A DNA stretch of 64,000 nt. Origin: Streptomyces cellostaticus. Lineage in GTDB: Bacteria > Actinomycetota > Actinomycetes > Streptomycetales > Streptomycetaceae. Every line of letters starts with the position of its first letter. The stretch's first letter is position 1. The translations under genes were made by a program, and so were the position numbers. The notes beneath the pieces were generated by a model that ran no database searches, was not told the DNA's origin, and worked only from the letters and a program-made list of their open reading frames with translations. Where the stretch lies: NCBI RefSeq assembly GCF_023630175.1, contig NZ_JALLIN010000003.1, positions 152,298 to 216,297 of the forward strand. Direction: 5' to 3'. Positions 52,375 through 62,958 of the stretch are shown piece after piece.

Positions 52375-52386
52375 CAAGCATGCTTG
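52375..52386. promoter_or_regulatory. Perfect palindromic operator CAAGCATGCTTG
   Basis: A 12-bp perfect palindrome within ATGCAAGCATGCTTGAT, overlapping a -35-like TTGATT (52384-52389). Its size and symmetry suit a TetR dimer. It sits 33 bp before the first gene of an operon whose last gene encodes a TetR protein, so it is the likely autoregulatory operator. Confidence 0.75.
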
Positions 52387-52412
52387 ATTGTTTCTGGGCC
52401 CGCTGCCATGCT
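52384..52412 (+). promoter_or_regulatory. Promoter of the carboxylase/4CL operon
   Basis: TTGATT (52384-52389), a 17-bp spacer and CATGCT (52407-52412), which ends 7 bp before ATG 52420. This is a leaderless layout with the palindrome over the -35 region. Confidence 0.5.
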
Positions 52413-52419
52413 CCCCCTC

Positions 52420-53214
52420 ATGGCCGACCCGACGCCCGTCATCGACGACCTGCGTGCCGAAAGCGACGAACTCGACCTGTTGGTCGCGGACTTGAGACCC
52501 GAGCAGTGGGCCCGGCCCACTCCCGCGCCCGGCTGGACCGTCGCCCACCAGATCGCCCACCTCGCCTGGACCGACCGCTCGGCCCTGCTGTCCGTCACCG
52601 ACACCGGGGCCTTCCAGGCGCTGGTCGAGAAGGCGCTGGCCGCCCCCGGCTCGTTCGTGGACGAGGGCGCGGAGGAAGGCGCGCGCCTGCCGCCCGCCGA
52701 ACTGCTGGCCGGCTGGCGCGCCGGACGGGACGCCCTGCGGCGGGCCCTGCGCGCCGCACCGGCCGGCAGCCGGTTCCCCTGGTACGGGCCGCCCATGTCG
52801 GCCGCCTCCATGGCCACCGCCCGCCTCATGGAGAGCTGGGCGCACGGGCTGGACATCGCCGACGCCCTCGGAGTGGACCGCCCGCCCACCGACCGGCTCA
52901 GGCATGTGGCACGACTCGGCGTGCGCACCCGCGACTTCGCCCACCTGGCCCACGGACTCACCCCGCCCGCCGAGGAGTTCCGGGTCGAGCTGCGGGCGCC
53001 CTCCGGTGACCTGTGGGTGTACGGGCCGGAGGACGCCTCCCAGCGCGTCACCGGGCCCGCACTGGACTTCTGCCTGCTCGTCACCCAGCGCGCCCACCGC
53101 GCCGATCTCGCGCTGCGCGCCGAAGGACCGGACGCCGACCGCTGGCTCGGCATCGCCCAGGCCTTCGCGGGCCCGCCCGGCACCGGCCGCCCGCCGCGGG
53201 AGGACACCCGGTGA
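52420..53214 (+). CDS. TIGR03084-type DinB-like protein (operon gene 1)
   Basis: 264 residues of the DinB/maleylpyruvate-isomerase-like superfamily, close to the group annotated TIGR03084. [20 protein letters not shown] (metal-ligand His) near residues 34-53 and [16 protein letters not shown] carry the expected ligands. In actinobacteria this group travels with AtuA-like and carboxylase genes. ATG 52420 fits the leaderless promoter; ATG 52408 is the alternative. It overlaps the next gene by 4 bp (GTGA). Its reaction is unknown, possibly thiol- or metal-dependent. Confidence 0.85.
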   Translation: MADPTPVIDDLRAESDELDLLVADLRPEQWARPTPAPGWTVAHQIAHLAWTDRSALLSVTDTGAFQALVEKALAAPGSFVDEGAEEGARLPPAELLAGWRAGRDALRRALRAAPAGSRFPWYGPPMSAASMATARLMESWAHGLDIADALGVDRPPTDRLRHVARLGVRTRDFAHLAHGLTPPAEEFRVELRAPSGDLWVYGPEDASQRVTGPALDFCLLVTQRAHRADLALRAEGPDADRWLGIAQAFAGPPGTGRPPREDTR

Positions 53215-54883
53215 ACCCGTTGCGCATCGGCAACTTCTCCGGCTTCTACGGCGACCGCTTCGACGCGCTGCGCGAGATGCTCACCGGCGGCGAGGTCGAC
53301 GTCCTCACCGGTGACTACCTCGCCGAACTCACCATGCTCATCCTCGGCCGCGACCGCCTGAAGGACCCCTCCGCCGGGTACGCCCGCACCTTCCTGCGCC
53401 AGTTGGAGGAGTGCCTCGGCCTCGCCCGGGAGCGCGGGGTGCGGATCGTCACCAACGCCGGCGGCCTGAACCCGGCCGGACTCGCCGAGCGGATACGGGA
53501 GTTGGGCGAACGGCTCGGCACACCGGTGCGGGTCGCCCAGGTGGCGGGCGACGACCTCGGCGCCGCCCACCCCGGCACCCTGGCCGCCCACGCCTACCTG
53601 GGCGGTTTCGGGATCGCCGAGTGCCTGCGGGCGGGCGCGGACGTCGTGGTGACCGGACGGGTGACGGATGCGGCGCTGGTCACCGGACCCGCCGCCGCCC
53701 ACTTCGGCTGGCAGCCGGGGGAGTACGACCGGCTCGCCGGCGCCGTCGTCGCCGGTCATGTCCTGGAGTGCGGGACCCAGGCCACCGGCGGCAACTACGC
53801 GTTCTTCGGGCAGGGGGACGTGCGCCGTCCCGGCTTCCCGCTGGCCGAGATCCACGCCGACGGCACCAGCGTCATCGGCAAGCACCCCGGCACCGGCGGT
53901 CTCGTCGACGTCGGCACGGTCACCGCCCAACTGCTCTACGAGACGGCCGGCGGCCGGTACGCCGGGCCGGACGTCACCGCCCGGCTGGACACCGTACGGC
54001 TGAGCCAGGACGGGCCGGACCGGGTGCGGATCGAGGGGGTGCGCGGGGAGGCTCCGCCGCCGACGCTCAAGGTCGGGCTCAACCGGCTCGGCGGCTTCCG
54101 CAACGAGGTCGTCTTCGTCCTCACCGGCCTCGACATCGAGGCCAAGGCCGCCCTCGTGCGCGAGCAGCTCGAGGCCGCGCTCGCCTCGTCGCCGCCCCAG
54201 GAGATCCGCTGGGACCTCGTGCGCACCGACCGAGCCGACGCCGACACCGAGGAGACCGCGAGCGCCCTGCTGCGCCTGGTCGTCCGTGACCCGGACCAGC
54301 GGCTCGTGGGACGGGCGCTGAGCGGGGCCGCCGTGGAGCTGGCACTGGCCAGCTACCCCGGATTCCATGTGCTCGCCCCACCGGGGAAGGGCGCACCCTA
54401 CGGTGTCTTCGAGGACGTGTACGTGCCCCATGGCGCCGTCGACCATGTGGCCGTCCTCCACGACGGCAGCCGTGTACCAGTGGCACCGGCCGCGGACACG
54501 GCCGCGCTGCACCCCGTACCGGAGCCGCCGCTGCCCGAACCCCCGCCGTCCGGGCCGGTCCGCCGGGCGCCCCTCGGCCTGGTGGCCGGAGCCCGCAGCG
54601 GCGACAAGGGCGGAAACGCCAACGTGGGCGTGTGGGCGCGGTCGGACGAGGCCTGGCGGTGGCTCGCCCACGAGCTGACCGCCGACCGGTTCCGGGAACT
54701 GATCCCCGAGAGCCGGACGCTGCCCGTCACCCGCCACGTGCTGCCCAACCTGCGAGCCCTCAACTTCGTCGTGACCGGCATCCTCGGCGCCGGTGTCGCC
54801 GCGCAGGCCCGCTTCGACCCGCAGGCCAAGGCCCTCGGCGAATGGCTGCGCTCCCGCCACCTGGACATCCCGGAGGCCCTGCT

Positions 54884-54887
<4 letters not shown>
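53211..54887 (+). CDS. Acyclic terpene utilisation AtuA-family protein (operon gene 2)
   Basis: 558 residues. The N-terminal about 440 residues match the AtuA/DUF1446 family ([66 protein letters not shown]). The C-terminal about 100 residues ([20 protein letters not shown]...[16 protein letters not shown]) form the AtuA-associated ferredoxin-like domain. AtuA is required for citronellol/geraniol use in Pseudomonas, though its biochemical step is unclear. GTG 53211 overlaps the previous stop; its own stop overlaps the next start. Confidence 0.92.
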
Positions 54888-56482
<1,595 letters not shown>

Positions 56483-56487
56483 GGCTC

Positions 56488-58344
56488 ATGATTTCGACCC
56501 TGCTGGTCGCCAACCGCGGCGAGATCGCCTGCCGGATCTTCCGCACCTGTGCCGAACTGGGCATCCGCACGGTCGCGGTGCACTCCGACGCGGACGAGAA
56601 CGCGCTGCACGCGCGCGTGGCCGACACCGCCGTACGGCTGCCGGGCGCGACGCCCGCCGAGACCTATCTGCGCGGCGACCTGATCGTCAAGGCCGCCCTG
56701 GCGGCCGGAGCCGACGCCGTCCACCCCGGCTACGGCTTCCTCTCCGAGAACCCCGCGTTCGCCAGGGCCGTCCTCGACGCCGGACTCGTCTGGATCGGCC
56801 CGCCCGCTGAGGCGATCGAGGCGATGGCGTCCAAGACACGCGCCAAGGAGCTGATGGGCATCGCACCCCTCGGCGAGGTCACCGCGGCGGACCTGCCGGT
56901 GCTGGTGAAGGCCGCCGCGGGCGGCGGCGGGCGCGGGATGCGGATCGTGCGCCGCCTGGAGGACCTGCCGGCCGCCCTGGAGGGCGCCCGCGCCGAGGCC
57001 GCGAGCGCCTTCGGCGACGGCGAGGTCTTCGCCGAGCCCTACCTCGAACGGGGCCGCCACGTCGAGGTGCAGATCCTCGCCGACACCCACGGCACGGTGT
57101 GGACGCTGGGCACCCGCGACTGCTCCCTCCAGCGCCGCCACCAGAAGGTGGTCGAGGAGGCCCCGGCGCCCGGACTGACCGCGGGACTCCAGGACGAGCT
57201 GCGCACGCTCGCCGTACGCGCCGCGCGCGCGGTGTCCTACGTCGGCGCCGGCACCGTGGAGTTCCTGGTCGCCGACGGCCGCGCGCACTTCCTGGAGATG
57301 AACACCCGCCTCCAGGTCGAACACCCCGTCACCGAGGCGGTGTTCGGCGTCGACCTGGTCGCGGAGCAGATCCGCGTCGCCGAGGGCCGCCCGCTGGCGA
57401 GCGAGCCGCCACCGGCGAGCGGCCACGCCGTCGAGGTGCGCCTGTACGCCGAGGACCCCGCCCGCGACTGGGCCCCCCAGACCGGCACCCTGCACCGCCT
57501 CGCCGTACCCGCCGGGGTCCGCCTCGACACCGGCTACACCGACGGCGACACCATCGGCGTCCACTACGATCCGATGCTCGCCAAGGTCGTCGCCCACGCC
57601 CCCACCCGCGCGGAGGCGATCCGCAGGCTCGCGGGCGCCCTGGACCGCGCCACGCTGCACGGCCCGGTCACCAACCGGGACCTGCTGCTGAACTCCCTGC
57701 GCCACCCCGAGTTCACCGCCGGCCGCATGGACACGGGCTTCTACGACCGCCACCTCACCGCCCTCACCGCCCCGGCCCCCGACCCGCACGCCCCGCTCGC
57801 CGCGGCCCTGGCCGACGCCCACGGCCGCTCCCGCTTCGGCGGCTGGCGCAACGTGTCCTCGCAGCCGCAGGCCAAGCGGTACGGGATGGCCGGCGAGGAG
57901 CACGAGGTCCACTACCGGCACACCCGGCGGGGCCCCACCGCCGACGGGGTCCGGGTGGTGCACGCCGACGCGCGTCTGGTCGTGCTCGACGTGGACGGCG
58001 TCCAGCGCCGGTTCGAGGTGTCGCGGTACGGCACGGACCAGGTGTACGTGAACTCCACGGCGCTCACCGCCCTGCCCCGCTTCCCTGACCCGGCGGCCCA
58101 GATCGCCCCGGGCTCCCTGCTCGCGCCGATGCCCGGCACGGTCGTCCGCGTCGCCGACGGGCTGACCGAGGGCGCGACGGTGCGGGCCGGCCAGCCGCTG
58201 ATCTGGCTGGAGGCGATGAAGATGCAGCACCAGATCTCGGCGCCCGTCACGGGCACGCTCACCGCCCTGCACGCCACCACGGGCCGGCAGGTGGAACCAG
58301 GAACGCTGCTGGCGGTCGTACACGAACTCCAGGAGACACCATGA
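56488..58344 (+). CDS. Biotin carboxylase/BCCP alpha subunit of the acyl-CoA carboxylase (operon gene 4)
   Basis: 618 residues: biotin carboxylase N domain (LLVANRGEIACRIFRTC), ATP-grasp (LVKAAAGGGGRGMRIV, EMNTRLQVEHPVTE), BC C-terminal domain, and a C-terminal biotinyl domain with EAMKMQH, Lys578 being biotinylated. Between KELM and LPVLVK the protein is about eight residues shorter than streptomycete paralogues I remember; the segment normally holding GVP is replaced by GIAPLGEV. ATG 56488 is 5 bp after the beta-subunit stop. It pairs with gene 3 to carboxylate the pathway intermediate. Confidence 0.93.
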   Translation: MISTLLVANRGEIACRIFRTCAELGIRTVAVHSDADENALHARVADTAVRLPGATPAETYLRGDLIVKAALAAGADAVHPGYGFLSENPAFARAVLDAGLVWIGPPAEAIEAMASKTRAKELMGIAPLGEVTAADLPVLVKAAAGGGGRGMRIVRRLEDLPAALEGARAEAASAFGDGEVFAEPYLERGRHVEVQILADTHGTVWTLGTRDCSLQRRHQKVVEEAPAPGLTAGLQDELRTLAVRAARAVSYVGAGTVEFLVADGRAHFLEMNTRLQVEHPVTEAVFGVDLVAEQIRVAEGRPLASEPPPASGHAVEVRLYAEDPARDWAPQTGTLHRLAVPAGVRLDTGYTDGDTIGVHYDPMLAKVVAHAPTRAEAIRRLAGALDRATLHGPVTNRDLLLNSLRHPEFTAGRMDTGFYDRHLTALTAPAPDPHAPLAAALADAHGRSRFGGWRNVSSQPQAKRYGMAGEEHEVHYRHTRRGPTADGVRVVHADARLVVLDVDGVQRRFEVSRYGTDQVYVNSTALTALPRFPDPAAQIAPGSLLAPMPGTVVRVADGLTEGATVRAGQPLIWLEAMKMQHQISAPVTGTLTALHATTGRQVEPGTLLAVVHELQETP

Positions 58345-59501
58345 GCACTCTCATCGAGTCCGAAGAGCACACGGCACTGCGCGCCGCGGTGGCCGCCCTC
58401 GGCAAACGCTACGGCCGCGACTACGTCGCCCGGACCCTCGCCGAGGGCCGCCACCCCACCGAACTCTGGTCGGAGGCCGGGAAGCTCGGCTACCTCGGCG
58501 TCAACCTCCCCGAGGAGCACGGGGGCGGAGGCGGCGGCATCACCGAACTCTCCATCGTCCTGGAGGAACTGGGCGCGGCCGGCTCCCCGCTCCTCATGCT
58601 CGTCGTCTCCCCGGCCATCTGCGGCACGGTGATCTCCCGCTTCGGCACACAGGAGCAGAAGCGGACCTGGCTCCCCGGACTCGCCGACGGCACCCGCCTC
58701 ATGGCCTTCGGCATCACCGAGCCCGACGCCGGCTCCAACTCGCACCGCATCACCACCACGGCCCGCAAGGACGGCGCCGACTGGCTCCTCACCGGCCGCA
58801 AGGTCTTCGTCTCCGGTGTCGACATGGCCGACGCCGTGCTGATCGTCGGCCGCACCGAGGACGCCCGCACCGGACGCCTCAAGCCCTGCCTGTTCATCGT
58901 GCCCAGGGACGCCGAGGGCTTCCAGCGGCACCCCATCGACATGGAACTCAACGCCGCGGAGAAGCAGTTCGAACTCGTGCTGGACGACGTACGGCTGCCC
59001 GCCGACGCGCTCGTGGGCGACGAGGACGCCGGCCTGCTCCAGCTCTTCGCCGGGCTCAACCCCGAGCGCATCATGACGGCCGCGTTCGCGATCGGCATGG
59101 GCCGGTACGCGCTCGCCAGGGCGGTCGAGTACGCCCGCGAGCGCACCGTCTGGAAGGCCCCCATCGGCGCCCACCAGGCCATCGCCCACCCCCTCGCCCA
59201 GGCGCACATCGACCTGGAACTGGCCCGGCTCATGATGCAGAAGGCGGCCCACCTCTACGACGCCGGCGACGACACCGGCGCGGGCGAGGCCGCCAACATG
59301 GCCAAGTACGCGGCCGCCGAGGCCTGCGTGAAGGCCGTCGACCAGTCCGTGCACACCCTCGGCGGCAACGGCCTCACACGCGAGTTCGGCCTCGCCTCGC
59401 TGATAACGGCCTCGCGCGTGTCTCGTATCGCACCGGTGAGCCGGGAGATGATTCTCAACTACGTCTCCCACCAGAGCCTGGGCCTGCCCAAGTCGTACTA
59501 G
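58341..59501 (+). CDS. Acyl-CoA dehydrogenase (operon gene 5)
   Basis: 386 residues, FAD-dependent. N-terminal helical domain, ITEPDAGSNSHRITTTA (FAD/beta domain) and C-terminal HTLGGNGLTREFG. The usual C-terminal catalytic YEGT Glu is absent (RIAPVSREM instead). Glu242 in FAGLNPERIM lines up by eye with the helix-G Glu used by isovaleryl-CoA and long-chain enzymes. This suggests activity on branched or bulky acyl-CoA, as in AtuD/LiuA. ATG 58341 overlaps the previous TGA (ATGA). Confidence 0.93.
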   Translation: MSTLIESEEHTALRAAVAALGKRYGRDYVARTLAEGRHPTELWSEAGKLGYLGVNLPEEHGGGGGGITELSIVLEELGAAGSPLLMLVVSPAICGTVISRFGTQEQKRTWLPGLADGTRLMAFGITEPDAGSNSHRITTTARKDGADWLLTGRKVFVSGVDMADAVLIVGRTEDARTGRLKPCLFIVPRDAEGFQRHPIDMELNAAEKQFELVLDDVRLPADALVGDEDAGLLQLFAGLNPERIMTAAFAIGMGRYALARAVEYARERTVWKAPIGAHQAIAHPLAQAHIDLELARLMMQKAAHLYDAGDDTGAGEAANMAKYAAAEACVKAVDQSVHTLGGNGLTREFGLASLITASRVSRIAPVSREMILNYVSHQSLGLPKSY

Positions 59502-59529
59502 GCCGCAGCGGCGGCCGCTTGGAGGAACC

Positions 59530-61098
59530 GTGTTCCGCAGCGCGTACGCAGACGTCCCGCCCGTAGAACTCCCGATCCACGACGTCGTGCTGGGCCCGGC
59601 CGCCGGCTACGGCGACCATCCCGCCCTCGTCGACGGCACGGACGGCACCACCCTCACGTACGAGCAGGTGGACCGGTCCCACCGGCGGCTCGCCGCAGCC
59701 CTCGCCGAGGCCGGCCTCCGCAAGGGCGACGTCCTCGCCCTGCACAGCCCCAACACCGTCGCCTTCCCGATCGCCTTCTACGCGGCCACGCGAGCGGGCG
59801 CCTCCGTCACCACGGTGCACCCGCTCGCCACCCCCGAGGAGTTCGCCAAACAGCTCGCCGACTGCGCCGCCCGCTGGATCATCACCATCTCCCCACTGCT
59901 GGGGACCGCCCGCCGCGCCGCCGAACTCGCGGGCGGCGTACGGGAGATACTCGTCTGCGACAGCGCGCCCGGGCACCGCTCGCTCACCGACCTGCTCGCC
60001 ACCACCGCTCCCGAACCGGAGATCGGCTTCGACCCGGCCGAGGACGTTGCCGCCCTGCCGTACTCCTCCGGCACCACCGGCGTCCCCAAGGGCGTGATGC
60101 TCACCCACCGGCAGATCGCCACCAACCTCGCCCAGCTCGAAGCCCCCGTCCCGGCCGGACCGGGCGACCGCATCCTCGCCGTGCTGCCGTTCTTCCACAT
60201 CTACGGCCTCACCGCTTTGATGAACGCCCCCCTGCGCAAGGGCGCCACCGTCGTCGTCCTGCCCCGCTTCGACCTCGAGACCTTCCTCGCCGCCATCGAG
60301 ACCCACCGCATCACCGGCCTGTACGTCGCCCCGCCGATCGTCCTCGCCCTCGCCAAGCACCCGGCGGTCGCCCGCTACGACCTCTCCTCCCTCCGGTACG
60401 TCATCAGCGCCGCCGCCCCCCTCGACGCGCGACTCGCCGCCGCCTGCGCCGAACGCCTCGGCCTGCCGCCGATCGGCCAGGCCTACGGCATGACCGAACT
60501 GTCGCCCGGCACCCACGTCGTCCCGCTCGACGCCCTGCGGCACGCCCCCGCCGGCACCGTCGGCCGGCTCATCGCCGGCACCGAGATGCGCATCGTCTCC
60601 CTCGACGACCCCGGCAAGGACCTCGGCGCCGGCGAGCCCGGCGAGGTCCTCATCCGCGGCCCGCAGGTGATGAAGGGCTACCTCGGCCGCCCCGACGCCA
60701 CCGCCGCCATGATCGACACCGATGGCTGGCTGCACACCGGCGACGTCGGGCACGTCGACGACGACGGCTGGCTCTTCGTCGTCGACCGGGTGAAGGAACT
60801 CATCAAGTACAAGGGCTTCCAGGTGGCCCCGGCCGAACTGGAGGCCCTGCTGCTCACCCATCCCGGCATCGCCGACGCCGCCGTCGTCGGTGCCCGCGAC
60901 GACGACGGCAACGAGATCCCGCAGGCCTTCGTCGTCCGCCAGCCCGCCGCCGCGGAGCTGAGCGAGAACGAGGTCATGCTGCACGTCGCCGAACGGGTCG
61001 CGCCCTACAAGCGCGTCCGCCGCGTCACCTTCATCGACAGCGTGCCCCGCGCCGCCTCCGGGAAGATCCTCCGCCGACAGCTCCGGGAGCACCCTTGA
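59530..61098 (+). CDS. Acyl-CoA synthetase, 4-coumarate:CoA ligase type (operon gene 6)
   Basis: 522 residues, ANL superfamily. P-loop SSGTTGVPKG (179-188), LPFFHIYGL, SAAAPLD (293-299), YGMTE (319-323), and C-terminal PRAASGKILRR with the adenylation Lys. It activates a carboxylic acid to its CoA thioester. It resembles the S. coelicolor cinnamate/4-coumarate CoA ligase, which (from memory) has Ala at position 294, as here. The operon context suggests a branched or terpenoid acid could be the physiological substrate. GTG 59530 follows GGAGG. Confidence 0.93.
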   Translation: MFRSAYADVPPVELPIHDVVLGPAAGYGDHPALVDGTDGTTLTYEQVDRSHRRLAAALAEAGLRKGDVLALHSPNTVAFPIAFYAATRAGASVTTVHPLATPEEFAKQLADCAARWIITISPLLGTARRAAELAGGVREILVCDSAPGHRSLTDLLATTAPEPEIGFDPAEDVAALPYSSGTTGVPKGVMLTHRQIATNLAQLEAPVPAGPGDRILAVLPFFHIYGLTALMNAPLRKGATVVVLPRFDLETFLAAIETHRITGLYVAPPIVLALAKHPAVARYDLSSLRYVISAAAPLDARLAAACAERLGLPPIGQAYGMTELSPGTHVVPLDALRHAPAGTVGRLIAGTEMRIVSLDDPGKDLGAGEPGEVLIRGPQVMKGYLGRPDATAAMIDTDGWLHTGDVGHVDDDGWLFVVDRVKELIKYKGFQVAPAELEALLLTHPGIADAAVVGARDDDGNEIPQAFVVRQPAAAELSENEVMLHVAERVAPYKRVRRVTFIDSVPRAASGKILRRQLREHP

Positions 61099-61832
61099 GC
61101 ACCCTCGTCTCACGCACACGCGCGCGTGCCGTCGAAACCCTCAGCCTCGACGCCACCGACACCCGCAACGCGCTCTCCGCCGCCCTGGTGGACGCCCTCT
61201 CCGGCGCGCTCGCCGAGTGCGCCGAGGACCCCGACGTACGCGCCGTGGTCCTCACCCACACCGGCACCACCTTCAGCGCCGGCGCCGATCTGCGCGACCC
61301 GCCGCACCCCGACGCCCTGGTGGGCCTGCTGCGGCAGATCGTGGAGCTGCCCAGACCCGTCGTCGCCCGGGTCACCGGGCACGTCCGGGCCGGCGGCCTC
61401 GGTCTGCTCGCCGCCTGCGACATCACCGCCGCCGCCACCACCGCCACCTTCGCCTTCACCGAGGTCCGCATCGGCGTCGCCCCGGCGGTGATCTCCCTGC
61501 CCGTGATGCCCCGCGCCGACCCGCGCGCCCTGGCCCGCCACTACCTCACCGGCGAACGCTTCGACCCCGCCGAAGCCGTACGCCTCGGCCTGCTCACCGT
61601 GGCCGCCGACGACGTCGACGAAGCCCTCACCCCCGTCCTGGACGGCCTGCGCCGCTCCTCGCCCCGAGCCCTGGCCGAGACGAAACGACTGCTCACGGCT
61701 AGGGTTCTGGAGACCTTCGACCGGGACGCGGCCGCCCTGACCGCGCTCTCGGCCCGGCTGTTCTCCTCGCCCGACGCCCGGGAGGGGATGACGGCCTTCC
61801 TGGAAAGACGGGATGCGGCATGGGTGGTGTGA
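61095..61832 (+). CDS. Enoyl-CoA hydratase/isomerase family protein (operon gene 7)
   Basis: 245 residues, crotonase fold. The oxyanion region TTFSAGADLRDPP and the second block VTGHVRAGGLGLLAACDITAAAT are visible. The position of the usual catalytic Glu near EVRIGVAPAV is retained as one acidic residue. Likely hydrates the carboxylated enoyl-CoA, as AtuE/LiuC do. TTG 61095 overlaps the previous TGA by 4 bp (TTGA), a translationally coupled start. The gene overlaps the TetR gene by 13 bp. Confidence 0.88.
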   Translation: MSTLVSRTRARAVETLSLDATDTRNALSAALVDALSGALAECAEDPDVRAVVLTHTGTTFSAGADLRDPPHPDALVGLLRQIVELPRPVVARVTGHVRAGGLGLLAACDITAAATTATFAFTEVRIGVAPAVISLPVMPRADPRALARHYLTGERFDPAEAVRLGLLTVAADDVDEALTPVLDGLRRSSPRALAETKRLLTARVLETFDRDAAALTALSARLFSSPDAREGMTAFLERRDAAWVV

Positions 61833-62425
61833 GTACGGCGGAACGCGACCGCGTACCCAAGCAGGACCGCAGCCGGGCCACCCGGCAGCGGCTCCTGGAG
61901 GCCGCCGTGGCCTGCCTCGCCGAACACGGCTGGGCGGGCTCCACGGTCGCCGTCGTCGCCGAACGCGCCGGCGTCTCCCGGGGCGCCGCCCAGCACCACT
62001 TCCCCACCCGCGAGGACCTGTTCACGGCGGCCGTCGAGTACGTCGCCGAGCAGCGCTCCACCGCCCTGCGCGAACTCTTCCCGGACGGCCCCGCCGACCG
62101 GCGCGCCGTCGTCTCCGCCGTCGTCGGCCTCTACACCGGCCCCCTCTTCCGTGCCGCGCTGCACCTGTGGGTGGCCGCCGGCGACGAGGAACAGCTCCAC
62201 GCGCGCGTGACCGAACTGGAGGCCCGGGTGGGCCGCGAGTCGCACCGCATCGCCGTCGAACTCCTGGGCGCCGACGAGTCCCGTCCCGGGGTGCGGGAAA
62301 CCGTCCAGGGCCTGCTCGACATGGCCCGCGGCCTCGGCCTCGCCAACCTCCTCACCGACGACACCGCCCGCCGCGAGCGCGTGGTCGCCCAGTGGGCGGC
62401 ACTCGTGGACACGGCCCTGGACTGA
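61820..62425 (+). CDS. TetR-family repressor of the operon (operon gene 8)
   Basis: 201 residues. N-terminal HTH (SRATRQRLLEAAVACLAEHG...TVAVVAERAGVSRGAAQHHF, residues about 17-62) and an all-helical ligand-binding C-terminus (LWVAAGDEEQLHARVTELEA). ATG 61820 lies inside the hydratase gene, so it is co-transcribed with the catabolic genes it probably controls, as AtuR is linked to atu genes. The palindrome at 52375-52386 is its likely operator. An acyl-CoA or acid intermediate is the expected inducer. Confidence 0.92.
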   Translation: MGGVSTAERDRVPKQDRSRATRQRLLEAAVACLAEHGWAGSTVAVVAERAGVSRGAAQHHFPTREDLFTAAVEYVAEQRSTALRELFPDGPADRRAVVSAVVGLYTGPLFRAALHLWVAAGDEEQLHARVTELEARVGRESHRIAVELLGADESRPGVRETVQGLLDMARGLGLANLLTDDTARRERVVAQWAALVDTALD

Positions 62426-62771
62426 CCCGCTGTCGGAGGCCGAAGCCACGGTGCCGGGACAGCCGCCCGGCCCCGACCGGCACCGTGCGGGCGCACCGGT
62501 GAGCCGTGCGACGGGCCGTGCGACGGCACGGCCGTGCACACCGGACGCACCGCCCTCACCGGCGGCCGCGGAGACGCCGAACGGCCCCGCCACCCCCCCG
62601 CCGCCCCACCACCGCCCGCCTCCGGCGGCTGTCGGTCCGCACCGACGCGTCGGACCGGATCGACGAGGCGTGGGAACCCTCCGGCCGCGCCGTCGACGGC
62701 GGGCCGCCGGCCCTGTCCGCCAGGCCACGGGTCATGTGACGCGGGCCACAGGCGCATCCCGCGGGCCGCAG
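62426..62771. other. Intergenic region after the TetR gene
   Basis: About 350 bp, extremely GC-rich, without a convincing gene. The only recognisable element is the leader-peptide promoter at its end. Confidence 0.5.
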
Positions 62772-62777
62772 TACCCT
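62772..62777 (+). promoter_or_regulatory. -10 box TACCCT of the leader-peptide gene
   Basis: TACCCT ends 6 bp before ATG 62784, with no ribosome-binding site between, so the leader peptide would be translated from a leaderless mRNA. Confidence 0.5.
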
Positions 62778-62783
62778 TGCCCC

Positions 62784-62864
62784 ATGCTTCCGATGCTCGT
62801 CCGACGCCGCCACGTGGACTACGTGCGCGTCACGAGCACGGGCTGTCGGCGCTTCTCCGCCTGA
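62784..62864 (+). CDS. 26-residue putative leader peptide (actinobacterial RRRHVD type)
   Basis: MLPMLVRRRHVDYVRVTSTG followed by CRRFSA and TGA. The RRRHVDxxRVxSxxC pattern matches the short leader peptides found ahead of sulfur and sulfonate metabolism operons in actinobacteria, where Cys codons near the end can sense cysteine supply. ATG 62793 is an alternative start. It lies 94 bp upstream of the oxygenase gene, with a hairpin in between. Confidence 0.75.
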   Translation: MLPMLVRRRHVDYVRVTSTGCRRFSA

Positions 62865-62903
62865 TCCAGCCCCTCCGAGCTTCCTCCTCGTCCGGCACCC
62901 TGG

Positions 62904-62925
62904 GGCCGCCACACCCCCGGCGGCC
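62904..62925 (+). terminator. Candidate attenuator hairpin between leader peptide and oxygenase
   Basis: GGCCGCC (62904-62910) pairs with GGCGGCC (62919-62925) over an 8-nt C-rich loop. There is no T-run, so it may be an attenuator or an occluding structure rather than a simple terminator. Confidence 0.4.
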
Positions 62926-62958
62926 GCCCGTGCCCCGTACACCCAGCGGACGCACCCC

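Noticed and set aside
62426..62760. Overlapping Arg/Pro-rich frames after the TetR gene
   Set aside because: Extremely GC-rich, low-complexity translations on both strands; no start signals.
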